Source: Parietaria judaica | Taxonomy: Eukaryota; Streptophyta; Magnoliopsida; Rosales; Urticaceae | Direction of reading: 5' to 3' | Assembly (NCBI GenBank): GCA_954871525.1 | Contig: OX940868.1 | Coordinates: 22,997,056 to 23,061,055 of the forward strand | DNA length: 64,000 nt | Part shown: positions 59,093 to 64,000 of the stretch, piece by piece | Numbering within the stretch: position 1 is the stretch's first letter | Layout of the letters: every line of letters begins with the position of its first letter | Notes under the pieces: model-generated | Told to the model about the DNA's origin: nothing | Databases searched by the model: none | What the model saw: only the letters and a program-made list of their open reading frames with translations | Position numbers and translations under genes: made by a program

Positions 59093-62000
59093 TGGACACA
59101 ATCCTTTTTGAAGACAAAATAGCATAAAAAATATTGTCAAAATTACGGTTTGGTTGGAGAATAAATGCTGCAATATTTGCACACCGTAATGGCGTTTGTG
59201 ACGTCTCTCATAGACTCTCTAATTTGTGTCTGTAAAAAAAAAAAACTCTCTAATTTGTGTATTTTATTAACTGTTTATGCTGTAGTACCTAACGCTTGTT
59301 GCAAAAATATGAATAAATATGTCCCTGATAGAAATCGCTCTTATATTTTTTTTAAGAACTATATATATAGTTAATTAATAATTGATAATGCAAGTACAGA
59401 GTGTGTGCGTGTGGGAATAATGCATCTTTTGTTAGTAACCAGATGAGTATCTTCATTAATTTTTCTACAAACTATGTGAGTGTGTATGCCATTTAGTAAA
59501 GCTTGAAGCTTTATCCACATTTTATTGAAAAAAAATTAAGAAGTTTCTGAGAATATTTTCAAGGTTTATAATTAATAAATCGATGATCAATTTGTATAAC
59601 AAATAGAAGGATGACAAAACACACACTGTCGGTTGGGTGTAAAATATTAGGCTTTTGCCAGCCTATATACAAACATCAAAACAGCACATATGCCTTCGCT
59701 TCAGACAAAACATCATAAGCTCAGCTCAAGAGCTATATATTATTACTAGTTTTCTAATTGAAGAAGTAGTTCGTACAAATACGATTAATATATATATGAT
59801 ACATTTAATAGTGCATTTGAGCTCTTCGCTTATGACGATCGAGTAATAAACTCATATCATAGGATAATATAATTAATGATTGTACACGTCATAATATTCT
59901 CTTCAAAATAATGAATTTATAATTTGAAGATGTTTCCCCACGTGTGAACAAAATAAAAAAATGCACTATTCGAATTTTGAAGAGAGAGAAAAATTCAATG
60001 TAAATTTTCTTCTTTATATGATCCCCTTAATTAGGTAATATATAGATTGTTATTATTATGATGTTTGCTAACGAGCATTGAAATGAAATATTCATTTTAC
60101 TATGGCTCGAAGTACTAAACCACTCTCTTTAATTAGACTTTAATATATATATATATATATTTCTTAGTATTAGTTGTGTAAAAGAAACAGTACCAATCAT
60201 TTATCAATGGACATAAGTTTACTTGTGTCGATTGTTAGACAAGCAAGAAGATCTCTATACACACACTTGGAAGAGACATTAGTCACTATGCAATGTCATG
60301 AATCATGATGATCATTATTCCCACATTTTACATAATATAATAAATTACACTTTAAAGGTTAGAATGAATGAATATACTATAGTGGTAAAATTACCCAACA
60401 CTTTTAATTATGCCGATTAAGTCTGAAAAGCACAAAATTGCTTCATTCAACGTTTTTTTTACAACAACGTTGGTGAATGCTTTCTTCAACACGTGTAGGG
60501 CTGTGGTTTTTTTTTTTTTTTTTTTACATTTGTTATAGATGTCCGATTTTTAACCTTTTTTTTCTTCTTCTTTCTTTTCAACAAATAAATCATATAACAT
60601 CTCTGTGGCATAAAATGTGATTAGCCAAGCCAAGTTGAGAAATTAATTCCAGTCATAATTTGAGACAGCTATTATATATTTGAGAAAATTGAATATATAT
60701 TGCAACAGAATCTTGCAAGATCTAATCTTTATGGATGGAAAATTGGAAATATATTGTGCTTTTTTGACAACTACAACGTAAATACTAAATAGCCTGTACA
60801 TATATATCTCTTAATAATGTTTAGCACCTAATTATGCATAGAGTGATTCTCACCCTCTTTGAATAAAACCGGTGGTTAGAAACTAGCAACATATGAATCA
60901 CATGTAGCTTTTTTGTCAATTAATGGCGAGGCCAATTCAAAACAATCTTATGTCTAAATAAATAAACACCCTTTTTCTGCTTTCATTAATTAACTGTGTA
61001 ACATTATTGAAAGAAAAAAAGAAGTCTTTGTTGGTAAAGGTTGACACCAAGAAAGACCAATCCTAATCAGAAAAGGAGAAGACGCAACGTGTATGAATAT
61101 TCATAATTGAAAAGGTTTAGGTTTGAGAATAACTAAGTTATTTTGATTGATTAATTTAAAAGCTTTCCATATATAATTATTGACATGCTTGATTTACATT
61201 ATTATAATTATTCAGCCAACCTAGTTTGTCTATAATATATGTTTAAAGAATAATGTGTGTCACATGAGAATTGTGAAGGAGGTTAATGCATAGTTCCCCA
61301 CAGAATTTAACAATACACGTTATTTGAAAGCAACGTTTGCTACACACCACCTATATGTATAACTCACCTTTATTAGCTTTCTCAAAATTTGTATATACAC
61401 ATTAATTAATTGTAGTTTCGCTAACTGAGTATTTGCATTTATATTATGTACATCTACACTTATAAGTATTTTAGTGCAAGTGGTTGTCGTGGTCCGGTCT
61501 GTGTTTTCTTTACACAATATATTTACTACTCAATAGAAACAAAACAAAATAAAAAAAAGATGCTTGAAGTAGAAATGATATAAATAAAATTAAGTTGAGA
61601 GATTTTCTTAATAAGAATTAGAAACCACATTATAAATAAATTCTCTATTTTCTTTCGGTAATTCCAACGACATTGCTTCCTTCCTTATGATTAAATGTCT
61701 AATCTTTTGCTACCATACACTTTTTTTTTTAAAAGGGAAGCTATAGCCTATAGGATAAAGTTTTTGGTAAAGGGTCATCGCATTTAATTTCTACTTAAAA
61801 TAATAATCATTATCCTCTCAATGGGATATTTATTTATAAATAAAAATGTACATAAATGGACTGTTGTTTTCATTTTTTATGCAATGCACTCATTAGTTTT
61901 AGAAGTTATGATCTGAAATCTTATCACAAATTTACAGTTTAAATCGTAACGTACATGTAAAAAAATAAATACTCACACGCTATAATTAATAAGCAGATAA

Positions 62001-64000
62001 TAAATATTCTATGTAGTGTTGAAATTAGAGTGTAATTGGGAGATGATTCATGATTTCATGTATGAATCTGTCACCATTCATTATACAAATATGCGGAATA
62101 TAATATTAAAAGAATATTATAGGATGGATACTACAATTTCTATTATATTAAGAGGTTTGAATTGGACTCAACACCAAAATGTTTTGGTAGTTGGTACTTG
62201 GTACTAGTATTTTAGACTTCTTAGAAGTCAAAAAAAGAAGTAAGAACAATGGGGCCGGCCCTTAAATTTTAAGGGCCTCTAAAATATTTTATTTTTTATA
62301 TAATTAATTATGTTATTGATGACGTCGTGAAAGAGAAAGACGGGAGAACAGAGGTTTTATAGACTCGAAAATGATAAGAACGGAAGTTTTATAGACTTGT
62401 AAGAACAATGGGGCTTGGTCGGCCATTTTCGCCTAAGTTTTTTTATTATTTTTGTTACTGATGATGTCAACGTAAATCAAACAAATAGACGACAAATAGA
62501 CTCGAACGACCAAGCCCACGAATATCAAAATAAAATTACATGTAAACACAAATTCTTTGAACATCAACATCGGAAATTCTTATTTTCCTTCTCAGTTTCT
62601 CTCTCGAATTACCCGTTCATCTCCTTCATATCATCGGGATTTGCGTTATGCCATCATTGACAGAAACAGTAAAAAAACTAACGAAAAAATAGATGATGTC
62701 TACTGATTTACCAAAAAAAAAATATAAACTTAAAATACTTTTGCCACTATTTTTTAAATTAGCTCTATGTCATCTTATTTTTAAAGAACATGGGTATTTT
62801 TGCCAATAATAACCCCTGGTAAATATAAGAGAAAGATATATTGCAGGTAAGATTCTCGTGAAAGATCAATATCGCAATCAAATGCAGATTTGAAGATGTT
62901 GAAATTTGTCTGTAAGGACCACTTGACTATCCAATTAGCTCCTCAAAGTCTCTGTCTTTCAAGTTTGATCACTATCACCCCACCAGTAAATTCCTTGTTC
63001 ATCATCATCTCGTCGGATTTATATCTATATATATTATATATATACTCACTGTACTGTACTACATATAGCTTTCATGAGAGTCGAAGAGTTGGTACGTGCA
63101 TTAAATATATAGCTAAAATTGAAGAGTTTTACCTCACTGCCTGTGTGATGCCTTGTCAATTCACTTCCTTCAACTAATTTATGGTGTTGTGCCATGCAAC
63201 CATATTTTGATTTTCGAGCAACAAATCTTTTGCTTCTTCTATTTCCTCCAACAATAAATGACCCTCCAAAATTTACCATTCAATTTACTCTAACAACGGG
63301 TAATGCTGCTGTAAATTCTAAATTCACTACCAAATCCGGATTTCGAGTCTCAACTTGTCATTTTAAAAAAAAAATCCCGAAATTCCAGATTATGTAATCC
63401 GCAATCATGATTTAATTTTAATCTAATAGGTTATCACACACGGAAGCGGAAAGATAAATAATATTTGTAAAGATAGTTTGAAAATAAGATTCAAATTTGT
63501 GTTGTCATAAGAAACAAGATTATAAGAGGCTCGTCTAAATGAATACAAATTAGGATCATTTTCTGGGCTTTGATTTCTCAACTACGATGGAGACAATTAA
63601 AGCAAATATTTAATAGAATTAGAATCACTTCCGGATTAGGAAAATATAATTCTCTGTGAAAAAAAGGTGAGAGCAAGAACAAAAAAAATCATAATGTTAA
63701 CTCTGATACTATATTGAATTAATCTGTAATAGGCATGCCTATGATTTTTTTTTTTAAATGGGCGTGGCACTATCGGTCTCAATACACTATCACATTACTA
63801 CATATATTCAGTGCAAAAACATGTAGTACTATTGGCCAAATTTATAATATGTAAAATGGGCACACATTTACATCTCATAGTTAAAACCCTAGTCGCGATG
63901 ATGAATATAATATCTCATTGCATTAAACCCTTAAATTCCCCAAAATTCATTGACTTAAATTAAATAAATAAATAAAATTTCAAGGTGCGACAGTTATATT
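58717..64000. other. Gene-free AT-rich right end of the window
   Basis: Contains a TA run at about 59059-59088, another near 60143-60161 and a long T run near 60509. A direct repeat of gtaagaacaatggggc-type text lies at about 62240 and 62400, with palindromic ggccggcccttaaattttaagggcc at its left copy, probably part of a degraded element. I see no gene. Confidence 0.5.

Overview
This is nuclear DNA from a flowering plant, most likely a core eudicot. The genes have many exons with GT-AG introns of plant size. The intergenic DNA is strongly AT-rich and full of TA microsatellites. It holds several transposon types: hAT-like elements with 8-bp target-site duplications, tRNA-derived SINEs, a foldback element, and Harbinger and LINE remnants. 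All recognisable proteins are plant families. I cannot place the species from sequence alone.

Layout: (1) 0-5.4 kb: a YABBY transcription factor of the FIL/YAB1 type (+, 7 exons). (2) 5.4-14.7 kb: gene-free, with hAT-like elements, SINEs, a decayed Harbinger transposase and a recent 457-bp tandem duplication. (3) 14.7-18.2 kb: vacuolar acid invertase (-, 7 exons including the 9-nt mini-exon). (4) 22.0-24.5 kb: plastid-type transaldolase (-, 13 exons). (5) 25.3-28.8 kb: trehalose-6-phosphate phosphatase (-, 11 coding exons), with a long intron-containing 5' leader carrying a 41-codon upstream ORF split by an intron. (6) 29-39.4 kb: gene-free, with a LINE remnant, a 1.03-kb hAT-like element and a 992-bp foldback element. 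(7) 39.4-42.1 kb: two intronless GC-rich genes on the + strand, an INP1-like DOG1-domain protein and a GT47 exostosin-family glycosyltransferase. (8) 42.4-47.7 kb: a head-to-head pair, plastid 3-ketoacyl-ACP synthase III (-) and a short organellar PPR protein (+). (9) 51.6-53.2 kb: a DUF863 protein (+) whose first coding intron appears to be GC-AG. (10) 53.2-64 kb: gene-free, with a SINE and a probable hAT-like element containing a run of 22 G.

The genes do not form an operon-like system. Several do touch carbohydrate metabolism (invertase, transaldolase, T6P phosphatase, a wall glycosyltransferase). The gene order looks like an ancestral eudicot block: from memory, TPP-INP1-GT47 are neighbours on Arabidopsis chromosome 4, while invertase, transaldolase, KAS III and DUF863 genes lie close together on duplicated parts of chromosome 1. 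The most interesting items are the split upstream ORF of the TPP gene, the foldback element, and an unexplained AACGACA/TGTCGTT word concentrated beside gene ends. I found no wholly new biological system.
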